This document shows, in pieces, positions 35,092 through 44,802 of a stretch of DNA of 64,000 bases. The notes under the pieces were generated by a model. The model saw only the letters and a program-made list of their open reading frames with translations. It had not been told where the DNA came from and did not search any database. The first letter of the stretch is position 1; each line of letters opens with the position of its first letter. Location of the stretch: the NCBI RefSeq assembly GCF_900104155.1, contig NZ_FMYB01000017.1, forward strand, positions 1-64,000, written 5' to 3'. Source of the DNA: Butyrivibrio sp. INlla16 (lineage in GTDB: Bacteria > Bacillota > Clostridia > Lachnospirales > Lachnospiraceae). The position numbers and the translations under genes were made by a program.

Positions 35092-36297
35092 ATGAAGAAG
35101 ATGAAGAGTGTGATCAGTTTACTTGCAGCATCAGCACTTCTTGCAGGAACAATTGCAGGTTGCGGCGGCAATGCAGGCGGAAACACAGCATCTACAGGAG
35201 AGAGCACAGCTACTGAGAGTTCAGCAAGCGGAGCTACTTTTAAAATCGGTTCAATCGGACCTCTTACAGGTGGCGCTGCTGCATATGGTCTTGCTGTTGT
35301 TAACTCGGTAGAGCTTGCAGTAAATGAGATCAACGCTAACGGTGGTATCAACGGCTATCAGGTTGAGATGAAGGGCGAGGACGACGAGCTTAACGCAGAG
35401 AAGTCCGTAAACGCTTATAACACACTTAAGGACTGGGGTATGCAGTTCCTTGTTGGTTCAACAACAAGTGCTTGCTCACTCGCAGTTAGTGAGAACACAC
35501 ATGAGGACAACATGTTCCAGCTTACACCTTCAGCTTCAGCTGCTGACTGCGTAGCTTATGACAATGTTTTCCGTGTATGCTTCTCAGATCCTAACCAGGG
35601 TCTTGCTTCCGCACAGTACATCGGAAGCCACAAGCTTGCATCTAAGGTTGCCATCATCTACGACAGCTCAGATGTATATTCATCAGGTATCTATCAGACA
35701 TTTGCACAGGAAGCTGTTAATCAGGGATTTGACGTAGTTTCTGCTGAGGCTTTCACAGCTGATTCCAAGACAGACTTCTCAGTTCAGCTTCAGAAGGCTA
35801 AGGACGCAGGCGCAGAGCTTCTGTTCCTTCCTATCTACTATACAGAGGCATCACTTATCCTTACACAGGCTAACACAATGGGATATGCTCCTATATTCTT
35901 CGGTGTAGACGGTATGGATGGTATCCTTACAGTTGAGAACTTCGATACATCACTTGCAGAAGGACTTATGCTTCTTACACCTTTCGCAGCTGATGCAACA
36001 GATGATCTCACAGTTAACTACGTTAAGAACTACAAGGAAAAATACGGCGAGACACCTAACCAGTTCGGAGCAGACGCTTACGATGCAGTTTACATCATTA
36101 AGCAGTGCCTTGAAGAGGCAGGTGCTACACCTGATATGAGTGTCAGCGATCTCTGCGAGGCTGTAAAGGGCAAGATTGTTACAATCACAGCTTCAGGTCT
36201 TACATCAGACACTATGACATGGGATGCAAGCGGCGAGCCCAACAAGGAGCCTAAGGCTGTTGTTATTAAGGACGGCGCTTACGTTACAGCAGAATAA
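35092..36297 (+). CDS. livJ: Branched-chain amino acid ABC transporter, substrate-binding lipoprotein
   Basis: The 401-residue lipoprotein has a signal peptide ending IAGC, a short Gly/Ser/Thr linker and a periplasmic-binding-protein type I fold (ANF-receptor type). FKIGSIGPLTGGAAAYG opens the fold and NQFGADAYDAVYII is a typical C-terminal motif. It should capture leucine, isoleucine, valine or a related ligand and hand it to LivH/LivM. Codon use is strongly biased (CTT, GCA, ACA), consistent with high expression. GAGGAGG precedes the ATG. A hairpin between it and livH may let it be made in excess over the membrane parts. Confidence 0.92.
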   Translation: MKKMKSVISLLAASALLAGTIAGCGGNAGGNTASTGESTATESSASGATFKIGSIGPLTGGAAAYGLAVVNSVELAVNEINANGGINGYQVEMKGEDDELNAEKSVNAYNTLKDWGMQFLVGSTTSACSLAVSENTHEDNMFQLTPSASAADCVAYDNVFRVCFSDPNQGLASAQYIGSHKLASKVAIIYDSSDVYSSGIYQTFAQEAVNQGFDVVSAEAFTADSKTDFSVQLQKAKDAGAELLFLPIYYTEASLILTQANTMGYAPIFFGVDGMDGILTVENFDTSLAEGLMLLTPFAADATDDLTVNYVKNYKEKYGETPNQFGADAYDAVYIIKQCLEEAGATPDMSVSDLCEAVKGKIVTITASGLTSDTMTWDASGEPNKEPKAVVIKDGAYVTAE

Positions 36298-36347
36298 TAG
36301 TGTTATAAAAGATTATTTTTTGATATAATTTTCATATCGCGAGGTGG

Positions 36348-36375
36348 CGAGGAATGCTGTCAAAGGCATTCCTCG
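36348..36375 (+). other. RNA hairpin between livJ and livH
   Basis: The perfect 10-bp stem CGAGGAATGC/GCATTCCTCG has an 8-base loop and no T-tract. It is suited to stabilising the livJ 3' end or partly limiting read-through into livHMGF. Confidence 0.6.
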
Positions 36376-36407
36376 TTCCATATTTACAAATCTTTGTTGG
36401 AGGAAAT

Positions 36408-37292
36408 ATGAGCTTCTTGATCTATCTGATTAACGGACTTAGTCTGGGGAGTATCTATGCTATTATCGCCCTTGGCTACACTATGGTATACGGAATTGCC
36501 AAAATGCTGAATTTCGCACACGGTGATTTCATCATGGTGGGATGTTATGTCATTTTTACAATCTGTTCCACTTTTAGTGGCAATACCGTCGTGGGACTTA
36601 TCGCCGCAGTGATTCTGTGTACACTGCTCGGAATCACAACGGAGAAGGTGGCATACAAGCCCCTGAGAGGCGCAGCTTCTCCTCTGGCTGTTCTTATAAC
36701 TGCAATTGGTGTCAGTTATTTTCTTGAAAATCTGGCTCTTCTTATTTTCGGAGCGGATATCAAATCATTTTCATCGGTTGTTTCATGGCAGGGACTTTCC
36801 TTTGCAGGTGGTGATCTGAAAATCCAGGGAGTAACAATAATTACCATCCTTTCAAGTGTGGTAATCCTTATCGTGCTTCAGCTTTTCATCCACAAGACAA
36901 GAGAAGGACAGGCTATGCTTGCTGTTGCCGAGGACAAGGGCGCAGCTATGCTCATGGGAATAAACGTAAACAAAACAATTTCCCTTACCTTTGCTATAGG
37001 TTCAGCTCTTGCTGCTATCGCGGGAGCACTTCTTTGCTCAGCATATCCGTCGCTTTCACCTTACCTTGGCGCGATGCCCGGAATCAAAGCCTTCGTGGCA
37101 GCGGTATTTGGCGGAATCGGATCAATTCCCGGTGCAATGATCGGAGGACTGGTGCTTGGTATCGTTGAGATCCTCAGCAGAACCTACATCTCCTCACAGC
37201 TTTCGGATGCGATTGTTTTCGGAATCCTCATTGTAGTGCTGCTCGTTAAACCTACAGGATTATTAGGAAAGAAAATTCAAGAGAAAGTGTAA
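36408..37292 (+). CDS. livH: Branched-chain amino acid ABC transporter, permease LivH
   Basis: The 294-residue permease has about eight membrane helices. It starts with the family motif 'NGLSLGSIYAIIALGYTMVYGI', split by the membrane boundary, and carries the helical ABC-contact segment AVAEDKGAAMLMGINV (Glu-Ala-Ala loop equivalent). It pairs with LivM to form the channel. The ATG at 36408 is chosen for TTGGAGGAAAT just upstream; an earlier ATG at 36354 lies inside the hairpin. livM begins 5 bases after its stop. Confidence 0.93.
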   Translation: MSFLIYLINGLSLGSIYAIIALGYTMVYGIAKMLNFAHGDFIMVGCYVIFTICSTFSGNTVVGLIAAVILCTLLGITTEKVAYKPLRGAASPLAVLITAIGVSYFLENLALLIFGADIKSFSSVVSWQGLSFAGGDLKIQGVTIITILSSVVILIVLQLFIHKTREGQAMLAVAEDKGAAMLMGINVNKTISLTFAIGSALAAIAGALLCSAYPSLSPYLGAMPGIKAFVAAVFGGIGSIPGAMIGGLVLGIVEILSRTYISSQLSDAIVFGILIVVLLVKPTGLLGKKIQEKV

Positions 37293-37297
37293 CCGCC

Positions 37298-38338
37298 ATG
37301 ACAAAGAAAAAATTCAAAGACCAATTTATAACTTACGGAATCGTGATCGCGTTATATCTGATAATGGAGATCCTTATGAAAACCGGCAACCTTTCAAGCC
37401 ATTTGAAGGGACTACTCGTACCCATGACCTATTACGCGGTTATCGCTGTTGCGCTTAATCTCTGCGTCGGAATCCTCGGAGAGTTAAGTATAGGTCACTG
37501 CGGATTTATGTGTATAGGTGCGTTTGCGAGTGCTGTTTTCTCAAAACTGACTCAGAATACTCTGCCGGCAGCGCCGAGATTTTTCCTCGCTTTTGTTGTG
37601 GGAATCGCATTTGCTGCGCTGTTCGGATTTTTAATAGGAATTCCCGTACTAAGACTTAAGGGAGACTACCTCGCCATCGTCACTCTGGCGTTTGGTGAGA
37701 TTATCAAAAACGTTATAAATGCAATCTACTTCGGTGTTGATTCAAAGGGACCTCACATTTCACTGAATAATGTAATGGATCTCGGAATGGAGCCAGACGG
37801 ACAGGTAATAATAAACGGAGCCATGGGAATCACAGGTACCCCCAGAGATGCGAATTTTACCATCGCAATTGTTGTACTTTTGCTCTCGCTTTTCGTGGTA
37901 CTAAACCTCATGAACTCGAGGGACGGACGTGCGATCATGGCGGTTCGTGACAACAGCATCGCGGCTGAATCCGCAGGCATCAATGTCACCAAGTATAAAA
38001 TGCTTGCCTTCACAATTTCGGCTGCAATTGCAGGTGCCGCAGGCGTGCTCTTTTCACACAATATCACGTCACTTACGGCGACCTCACAGTACTTTGGCTA
38101 CAACGCATCAATCATGATTCTTGTATACGTTGTGCTTGGCGGAATCGGAAATATCAGGGGCTCGGTCATTGCGGCTGCAATCCTGTACCTTCTTCCCGAG
38201 ATGCTCAGAGGTCTTAACACCTACAGAATGCTGATCTACTCAATCGTGCTTATTGCGATGATGCTCTTTAACTGGGCACCCGCAGCGATAGAGTGGAGAG
38301 AAAAAGTAGCTCACAAATTTATTAAAAGGAATGCGTAA
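37298..38338 (+). CDS. livM: Branched-chain amino acid ABC transporter, permease LivM
   Basis: The 346-residue permease has eight to ten membrane helices. The LivM features are present: LNLCVGILGELSIGHCGFM after the second helix, and RDNSIAAESAGINVTKYK as the ATPase-contact loop. It forms a heterodimer with LivH. The short gap to livG (2 bases) shows a single operon. Confidence 0.93.
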   Translation: MTKKKFKDQFITYGIVIALYLIMEILMKTGNLSSHLKGLLVPMTYYAVIAVALNLCVGILGELSIGHCGFMCIGAFASAVFSKLTQNTLPAAPRFFLAFVVGIAFAALFGFLIGIPVLRLKGDYLAIVTLAFGEIIKNVINAIYFGVDSKGPHISLNNVMDLGMEPDGQVIINGAMGITGTPRDANFTIAIVVLLLSLFVVLNLMNSRDGRAIMAVRDNSIAAESAGINVTKYKMLAFTISAAIAGAAGVLFSHNITSLTATSQYFGYNASIMILVYVVLGGIGNIRGSVIAAAILYLLPEMLRGLNTYRMLIYSIVLIAMMLFNWAPAAIEWREKVAHKFIKRNA

Positions 38339-38340
38339 TT

Positions 38341-39099
38341 ATGACATTACTTCAGGTTAACAATTTAAGTATTGCATTTGGCGGACTTCGCGCTGTTGAC
38401 GACTTTTCCCTTGAGATACAAAAGGGCGAGCTCTACGGACTCATTGGCCCGAACGGTGCAGGTAAGACCACGGTATTCAACCTTCTTACAGGCGTTTACA
38501 AGCCGAACGAGGGTATTATACGCCTCGACGGTGAGGACATCACCAGGAAAAATACCATCGAGATAAATCACGCCGGAATCGCAAGAACTTTTCAGAATAT
38601 CAGACTGTTTCACCAGATGTCGGTTATCGATAACGTTAAGGTGGGACTGACCGAGCGCTTTAAGTACAGCACACTTGAAAGTGTCTTGCATCTCGGAAAA
38701 TACAGGAAGCTGGAAAAAGAAATGGACGAGGAGGCGTTAAAGCTCCTCAAGGTATTCGATCTTGATAAGGAGAGGGACGTCCTTGCAAGCAACCTCCCTT
38801 ACGGTAAGCAGAGAAAGCTCGAGATCGCAAGAGCTATGGCAACATCACCGAAGCTCCTTCTTCTCGATGAGCCCGCGGCAGGTATGAACCCCAACGAGAC
38901 AGCAGAGCTCATGGAGACCATCGCCCTTGTCCGCAAGGAATTCGACATGACGATCCTTTTGATCGAGCATGATATGAAGCTCGTGTCCGGAATCTGTGAG
39001 AAGCTAACAGTACTCAACTTCGGACGGGTATTAAAACAAGGCGAGACAAAAGAAGTTTTGCAGGATCCGGAAGTAATTAAGGCGTATTTGGGAGAATAA
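38341..39099 (+). CDS. livG: Branched-chain amino acid ABC transporter, ATPase LivG
   Basis: The 252-residue ATPase has Walker A GPNGAGKTT, a Q-loop in ARTFQNIRLF, a signature that reads LPYGKQRKLEIARA (the LivG-type variant of LSGGQ) and Walker B LLLLDEPAAGMN followed by the switch His in IEHDM. It energises uptake through LivHM with LivF. A short AAGGA site lies before the ATG, and livF starts one base after its stop. Confidence 0.94.
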   Translation: MTLLQVNNLSIAFGGLRAVDDFSLEIQKGELYGLIGPNGAGKTTVFNLLTGVYKPNEGIIRLDGEDITRKNTIEINHAGIARTFQNIRLFHQMSVIDNVKVGLTERFKYSTLESVLHLGKYRKLEKEMDEEALKLLKVFDLDKERDVLASNLPYGKQRKLEIARAMATSPKLLLLDEPAAGMNPNETAELMETIALVRKEFDMTILLIEHDMKLVSGICEKLTVLNFGRVLKQGETKEVLQDPEVIKAYLGE

Positions 39100-39100
39100 C

Positions 39101-39811
39101 ATGTCACTACTAGACGTAAAAAACTTAAGCGTAAACTACGGCGTTATAAAGGCCCTCAAGGGCATCTCTTTTCATGTAGATAAGGGAGAAATCGTAGCTC
39201 TTATCGGTGCAAACGGCGCCGGAAAAACAACAACACTTCATACACTCTCGGGACTTCTTAAGCCCTCGGAGGGTGAGATAATCTATAAGGATAAAAATCT
39301 TGTGACAACACCGGGGCACAAAATCGTATCTCTGGGAATGGCGCAGGTACCTGAAGGCAGACGCGTTTTCGCGGATATGACCGTTTTACAGAATCTGAAA
39401 ATGGGAGCCTATACCAGAAACGATGCTGCGGAATTTCAGTCAACCCTTGAAATGGTATTCAAGAGATTCCCGAGACTTGAGGAGAGACAGAACCAGATAT
39501 CGGGAACGCTCTCAGGCGGTGAGCAGCAGATGCTTGCAATGGGTCGCGCACTCATGTCACATCCTGATATAATATTAATGGATGAACCTTCAATGGGACT
39601 TTCACCGATATTTGTAAATGAGATTTTCAGTATCATCGAGGACGTGAACAAGGACGGCGTTACCGTACTCCTTGTTGAGCAGAACGCGAGAAAAGCATTA
39701 ACTATCGCCGACAGAGCTTATGTCCTCGAGACAGGAAGCATCGTCAAGGAAGGTCCTGCAAGCGATCTTCTCAACGACGAAGCAATTAAGAAGGCATATC
39801 TGGGAGAATAA
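39101..39811 (+). CDS. livF: Branched-chain amino acid ABC transporter, ATPase LivF
   Basis: The 236-residue ATPase has Walker A GANGAGKTT, canonical signature LSGGEQQMLAMGRAL, Walker B IILMDEPSMGLSP and VEQNARKAL at the switch. It is the second nucleotide-binding subunit of the liv transporter. GGGAG lies ahead of the ATG and overlaps the livG end. The cytidylate-kinase-like gene follows 2 bases after its stop, so it is probably on the same transcript. Confidence 0.94.
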   Translation: MSLLDVKNLSVNYGVIKALKGISFHVDKGEIVALIGANGAGKTTTLHTLSGLLKPSEGEIIYKDKNLVTTPGHKIVSLGMAQVPEGRRVFADMTVLQNLKMGAYTRNDAAEFQSTLEMVFKRFPRLEERQNQISGTLSGGEQQMLAMGRALMSHPDIILMDEPSMGLSPIFVNEIFSIIEDVNKDGVTVLLVEQNARKALTIADRAYVLETGSIVKEGPASDLLNDEAIKKAYLGE

Positions 39812-39813
39812 AC

Positions 39814-40458
39814 ATGAAGAATATCGTCATCACCATCGCAAGACAGTACGGAAGCGGCGGACGCACCGTAGGAAAAATGCTCGCCGAAGAGCTTGGCATT
39901 CACTATTATGATAAGGAACTTTCCAAGGTTGCATCAGACATCAGTGGAATAAACGAAAGCTATTTTGTTGATGCCGACGAGAAAGTACGAAACAACTGGA
40001 AGAACAAGATTGCTCTGGGCCCCAAGGTTTATGACGGAAAAGTAAAAAAGCCCGGCGATTATAATGTTGCTTCTGATGAGGACATTTTCAGCTATCAGGC
40101 AAATGCACTTAAGATGCTTGCCGTAACGAAAGAGCCCTGCGTAATCATCGGACGCTGTGCAGATTTTGTGCTGAAGGATTACGACAATGTCATGAGCGTA
40201 TTTGTTCATGCTGATCAGGACTTCCTCATGCAGGAAGCAGGCAAGGTTCAGCCCCTTACGGGAAAGGACCTTGAAAAATATATTGCTCAGATTGACAAAG
40301 CAAGAGCAGACTATTATGAATATCACACAGGCCATGTCTGGACCGATGCTTTGAACTACGACCTCTGTCTCGACAGTGGTAAGCTTGGTTTTGAAAAGTG
40401 CGTTGAAGCTATCAAGGCCTACGCAAGAGTCAGATTTGGCGAGGACTGCTTTGACTGA
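39814..40458 (+). CDS. Cytidylate kinase-like family protein
   Basis: The 214-residue P-loop protein starts NIVITIARQYGSGGRTVGK, the short P-loop version of the cytidylate-kinase-like (AAA_26) family, with a later RCADFVLKD segment. It is not the classical Cmk. Members phosphorylate small molecules, but the substrate is mostly unknown. It ends the liv operon with the same GGGAG-type spacing, which suggests a metabolic or regulatory link to amino acid uptake; that is inference from position alone. Confidence 0.8.
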   Translation: MKNIVITIARQYGSGGRTVGKMLAEELGIHYYDKELSKVASDISGINESYFVDADEKVRNNWKNKIALGPKVYDGKVKKPGDYNVASDEDIFSYQANALKMLAVTKEPCVIIGRCADFVLKDYDNVMSVFVHADQDFLMQEAGKVQPLTGKDLEKYIAQIDKARADYYEYHTGHVWTDALNYDLCLDSGKLGFEKCVEAIKAYARVRFGEDCFD

Positions 40459-40525
40459 TAATTTAGGATAATTATATAAAGCAAGAAAACAGACATTGCA
40501 TATTAATCTGAGGTTGGGGGATAAA

Positions 40526-43024
40526 ATGAAGAGTATATGCATCGATGACAGTTGGATTTTCAGAAGAAGCTTTATTGATTCACTTGGAATGCTGGAGGAG
40601 GACCCGGGTGAAATAGTTAATCTTCCTCATGATGGAATGATAGGAACACCGGTTTCACCGGATGCGCCTGCTAAGTCTGACAGCGGGTATTTCAAAGGCG
40701 GTCTCACAAATTATACTAAAAACATTTTTATTCCCAAGGAATGGGAAAAAGGCTGCGCAGGTCTTTCTTTTGACGGCGCAATGATGAATGTGACAGTTGA
40801 TGTAAACGGGTGTAAGGTTGGCAGCCGGCACTATGGCTATGCTCCGTTTTATGTAGATCTTACGGATTACGTAACCTTTGGAGAGGAAAACCGGATAACG
40901 ATAAACTGCAATACCAGTATGCATGTTAACTCACGCTGGTATACAGGATCAGGACTTTACAGAGGAGTTATGATCTGCTGCGGGCCCAGGGTGCATGTTG
41001 TTCAGAACGGAGTTTTTGTATTTACGAAGGAAGTGGCCGAGGGAAACGCTTTTCTGGAGGCCAATGTGGAAGTTCAAAATTTCACGACAGAAAACAGACT
41101 GGTTGAAGTTAATGTGTCAATTTGTGAAGAGGATACCGGTGCTGTAAAGACTACTACGAAACGTATTATACAGATAAATCCCGGAAAAACAGAGAACGCC
41201 AGAATGGCAATGATTTTAAATAATCCAAAACTTTGGGATGCGGATAATCCGAATCTATACAGAGTAAAGACAAGTGTTAAGAGCCTTGGAGTATACCGCA
41301 CGCATTTCATTCCAAAGGAAACCGATGAGATTGATGAGGCTGAGACTCTTTTTGGAGTTCGAACAATCACTGCGGATGCAATAAGAGGACTAAGGATTAA
41401 CGGGAAGTCAGTAAAACTCAAAGGTGGCTGCCTTCATCATGACAATGGACTTCTAGGCGCTGTTTCTTTATATGAGACTGAAGCAAGAAAGATAAAAAAG
41501 CTCAAGGAATTAGGTTTCAATGCTGTACGAACTGCGCATAATCCGCCATCTGCAGCTCTGATAGAGGCCTGTGACAGACTCGGAATGTATGTATTCGATG
41601 AGGCCTTTGATGCGTGGGGAATGGCAAAGAGAGGTGGAGATTATAGTCAGTTCTTTGATACAGACTGGAAAAGGGATCTGACTGATTTTGTCCGAAGAGA
41701 TAGAAATCATCCTGCTGTTATCCTATGGTCAACGGGAAATGAGATACCGGAGAGAGGGGGACTTGATAACGGCTATACACTTGCAACGCAGCTTGCGGAG
41801 ACTATCAGAAGACTGGACGGATCAAGACCTGTAAGCAACGGAATTTGTTCCTTCTGGAGTGGCCTGGATGACAAACTTATGAAAAATCAGAGTCAGGAGC
41901 AGAATTCCGCAAATGGTCTTAATGACGGAAGCTGGGAGACGATGACGGAACCCTTCACCAACGGACTTGATGTAGTGGGATACAACTACATGGAGGATAT
42001 CTATGAGCGCGATCATAAGATGTTTCCTGAAAGAGTAATACTGGGATCAGAGAATTTTCCTAAAGAAATAGGCTTTAGATGGCCTCTTGTGGAAAAACTG
42101 CCCTATGTAATAGGTGAGTTCACGTGGACTGCATGGGATTATATCGGAGAAGCCGGAATAGGAAAGGCTGATTATATTGAAGCCGATGACGAGCGTGTAA
42201 AGACAGGTGGCTGGTATCTTATGCCTCCGAGCGGATCACCATATCCCTGGCGTCTTGCCAATGATGCCGATTTTGATATTACGGGACACATGCTGCCACA
42301 AGGTGCGTACAGAAGCATCGTCTGGGGAAGCGGGAAAACACATCTGTTTTCAATGCATCCTGATACTTATGGAAAGACCGAGATGATGACACTATGGGGA
42401 TTCCCGGCACTGGCTTCATGTTGGAATTATGCAGGATATGAAGATAAACCGGTAAGACTTGCCGTATTCTCGAATGCGGATGAGGTCGAAGTATTCGTGA
42501 ATGGCAAAACACTCGGAAGAAAGCCTGTATCTGTTGAACGCCCTATGCCGAATTGTGCATTCTTTGATACAACTTATGAACCGGGAAAAGTTGAGGCAAT
42601 AAGCTTCTTAGACGGAAAGGAAGTAAGCAGGGATGTTTTAACGACTACAGGAGAGCCTGACCATATACGTCTTATTCCTGAAAAGAAAGAGATGAAGGCT
42701 GATGGTCACGATCTTATTTACGTCGGAATAGAAATTGTTGATGGCGAAGGAAATATAATTCCCGATGCAGAAATTGCAATAGAAGCTAAACTGACGGATG
42801 ATGCTGAGACCGAGCGAAATGAGGAGAGGCATAATATTGCAGTCCTTTCAGGGTTTGGCTCAGCAAATCCGGTAACCGAGGATAATTACACCGATGGAAG
42901 AACCGTAACATTCCGCGGCCGGGCGATGGCTATTATCCGCGCCGGATATGAAAAAGGCCAGGTAACGCTTGAAATCTCTGCGAATGAGCTTCCTTCGATT
43001 GAAGAGCATTTCGATATAGCATGA
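40526..43024 (+). CDS. Glycoside hydrolase family 2 protein (beta-galactosidase-like)
   Basis: The 832-residue cytoplasmic enzyme without signal peptide has an N-terminal jelly-roll (NLPHDGMIG near 30), an Ig-like domain, a TIM barrel and C-terminal beta domains. GH2 landmarks are LKGGCLHHDNGLLG, VRTAHNPPS, the acid/base Glu406 in STGNEIPE and the nucleophile Glu531 in VIGEFTWTAWDY. It should cleave beta-linked galactosides or related sugars taken up from diet; a beta-glucuronidase cannot be excluded from motifs alone. The ATG at 40526 has GGTTGGGGG upstream. It is a single gene with no sugar transporter alongside. Confidence 0.88.
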   Translation: MKSICIDDSWIFRRSFIDSLGMLEEDPGEIVNLPHDGMIGTPVSPDAPAKSDSGYFKGGLTNYTKNIFIPKEWEKGCAGLSFDGAMMNVTVDVNGCKVGSRHYGYAPFYVDLTDYVTFGEENRITINCNTSMHVNSRWYTGSGLYRGVMICCGPRVHVVQNGVFVFTKEVAEGNAFLEANVEVQNFTTENRLVEVNVSICEEDTGAVKTTTKRIIQINPGKTENARMAMILNNPKLWDADNPNLYRVKTSVKSLGVYRTHFIPKETDEIDEAETLFGVRTITADAIRGLRINGKSVKLKGGCLHHDNGLLGAVSLYETEARKIKKLKELGFNAVRTAHNPPSAALIEACDRLGMYVFDEAFDAWGMAKRGGDYSQFFDTDWKRDLTDFVRRDRNHPAVILWSTGNEIPERGGLDNGYTLATQLAETIRRLDGSRPVSNGICSFWSGLDDKLMKNQSQEQNSANGLNDGSWETMTEPFTNGLDVVGYNYMEDIYERDHKMFPERVILGSENFPKEIGFRWPLVEKLPYVIGEFTWTAWDYIGEAGIGKADYIEADDERVKTGGWYLMPPSGSPYPWRLANDADFDITGHMLPQGAYRSIVWGSGKTHLFSMHPDTYGKTEMMTLWGFPALASCWNYAGYEDKPVRLAVFSNADEVEVFVNGKTLGRKPVSVERPMPNCAFFDTTYEPGKVEAISFLDGKEVSRDVLTTTGEPDHIRLIPEKKEMKADGHDLIYVGIEIVDGEGNIIPDAEIAIEAKLTDDAETERNEERHNIAVLSGFGSANPVTEDNYTDGRTVTFRGRAMAIIRAGYEKGQVTLEISANELPSIEEHFDIA

Positions 43025-43143
43025 AAAAACAGTTTAATCACCCAATTACCACCATTTGGCGGTAGTAAGAAAAAATAGATTCTTTTACAATGGTTATATA
43101 TCATTCTATACTAAATATCGAAATTTTATCGACGAAGTATTAG

Positions 43144-43152
43144 TGATACAAT
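43144..43152 (+). promoter_or_regulatory. Extended -10 promoter of the three-gene two-component operon
   Basis: TGATACAAT (TACAAT at 43147-43152) with a weak T-rich -35, 36 bases before the TTG start. Confidence 0.5.
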
Positions 43153-43188
43153 ATTGTGGAAGGCTATTATTGCCGGGGGAGGGTGTGA

Positions 43189-44802
43189 TTGGACAGATTT
43201 GGGTTAACAAATAAAAAAGTGCTGGCTATCCTTTGCGGGATAGCTGTAGCTGCTGTTGTTTTCGAAATCTATAGGCCGTTTTATCCATATATTGATCATA
43301 TTTCATCCATTTTGTACAGCATGCTGTTCATCGCCTGGGGACTGATGGTCAGGCGCAGAATCCTTAATGGTGCAATCAAAAAAAGACTTCTCTATGTCTG
43401 CGCCTTTATGGTCATCCTTTTTGTTCTGCGCGTATCCAGATTTAATTTTTTTGATGATTGCCCTGTTATAAGCACATATATCTGGTATGGTTACTATATT
43501 CCTATGACGGCAATTCCGCTCCTTGGCATGATGGCTGCACTGTACACTGAGCCTGTCAGAAGCATAAAGCGTGTCCGGATAGCTGAGCGGATACTAATAG
43601 TCGCAGAGGTCATGCTGGTGATATTTGTCATGACGAATTCTTTTCATAAGCAGGTATTCAGTTTCTACGGTGAGGAACCTATTGAATACAGCAGAAAATG
43701 GGGATATGCTCTTGTCTTTGCATGGATGGCAGTACTGGGTATAGGCTCACTTGTTGTTTTCATGAAAAGATGCAGCATTTCATCAGCCAGAAAATCCTGG
43801 TATATTCCTGCAATATGGCTTGTGATAGGAATGTCCCTGCTTGTTATTTATATTGTTGTAGGCGGTTCGCCGGTTCTTTTTGGACAAAAAATATATCATC
43901 TTCAGGAAGCATTCTGCTTCCCGTTTATCACGATTTTTGAAAGTGGAATTCAGATAGGCTTTATTCCCGCAAACACTGGGTATGAGCTTTTGTTTGATTA
44001 CTCCGGAATAAATGCGGCTATCTGCGATGCTGACGGCAGGGCAATTTTGACTTCTAAAAATTGGAATCCCGATGAAAAGGACAAGGATCATATAATAAAA
44101 AAGGAATTTATTTCGGGAGGATACATAAACTGGGTTGTAGACATGTCATCTATAAACAGGCTGAACGAAGAAATCTCGGAGGTAACCGAGGAGCTTGAGG
44201 AAGAAAATGATCTGATCCGACAGGAGAATGAAGTTCGAGCCCAGCGTGTGAGATTTGAGACCAAGAACAGACTTTACAACAGTATAGCTAATGCTGTAAG
44301 GCCGCAGGCTGCACGTGTCTATGAGCTTTTGGAAAAGGACGAAAGCGGAACTGTTTCAAGGGCGAATTTGATTTATGCTACTTTCTTAAGTGCATTCATA
44401 AAGCGTATGGGAAATCTTATGCTTATATCCGATGAGAGCCCCACTGTTTCAACCGCGGAGCTCTGCCTGGCTATCAGGGAATCTATGGACTATATGGGGC
44501 TTAACGGTATTAGCTGCGAACTTATGGAATACATGGTGGAAGATATGCCATCTTCGTTTATAATATTTACATACGATCTTTTTGAGAAACTGATGGAAGA
44601 CGCATGGAACAGCATCCATTCCTGCATGGTCAGACTTGAGAAAAACGAACGCTTTGAGATTACCATAATCTTTGACTCGCCTGTATGCACTATTACTCAG
44701 GACTGGAAGAAGAGCGAGCTTACGGAGTTTGGAAGCAGGCTTTCTATCCGAAACGAAGATGATACTTTCTATGTGACTGTTTCAAAGGAGGTGGAAGCAT
44801 GA
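43189..44802 (+). CDS. Membrane sensor protein with degenerate kinase-like cytoplasmic region (TTG start)
   Basis: The 537-residue protein has about seven membrane helices (12-245), a short PAS-like stretch (about 260-325), an acidic coiled coil (EEISEVTEELEEENDLIRQ) and a soluble C-terminus. The C-terminus resembles a kinase dimerisation and ATPase region but lacks the H box and the N/G boxes. I read it as a non-catalytic sensor for the true kinase encoded next, which overlaps it by four bases. The only plausible start is TTG, seven bases after GGGGAGGG. The ligand is unknown, although the helix layout recalls 7TM histidine-kinase N-termini. Confidence 0.72.
   Translation: MDRFGLTNKKVLAILCGIAVAAVVFEIYRPFYPYIDHISSILYSMLFIAWGLMVRRRILNGAIKKRLLYVCAFMVILFVLRVSRFNFFDDCPVISTYIWYGYYIPMTAIPLLGMMAALYTEPVRSIKRVRIAERILIVAEVMLVIFVMTNSFHKQVFSFYGEEPIEYSRKWGYALVFAWMAVLGIGSLVVFMKRCSISSARKSWYIPAIWLVIGMSLLVIYIVVGGSPVLFGQKIYHLQEAFCFPFITIFESGIQIGFIPANTGYELLFDYSGINAAICDADGRAILTSKNWNPDEKDKDHIIKKEFISGGYINWVVDMSSINRLNEEISEVTEELEEENDLIRQENEVRAQRVRFETKNRLYNSIANAVRPQAARVYELLEKDESGTVSRANLIYATFLSAFIKRMGNLMLISDESPTVSTAELCLAIRESMDYMGLNGISCELMEYMVEDMPSSFIIFTYDLFEKLMEDAWNSIHSCMVRLEKNERFEITIIFDSPVCTITQDWKKSELTEFGSRLSIRNEDDTFYVTVSKEVEA

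Noticed and set aside
43046..43064. Hairpin TACCACC/GGCGGTA as terminator of the GH2 gene
   Set aside because: It is followed by an A-rich, not T-rich, stretch on this strand, and the stem needs a mismatch.
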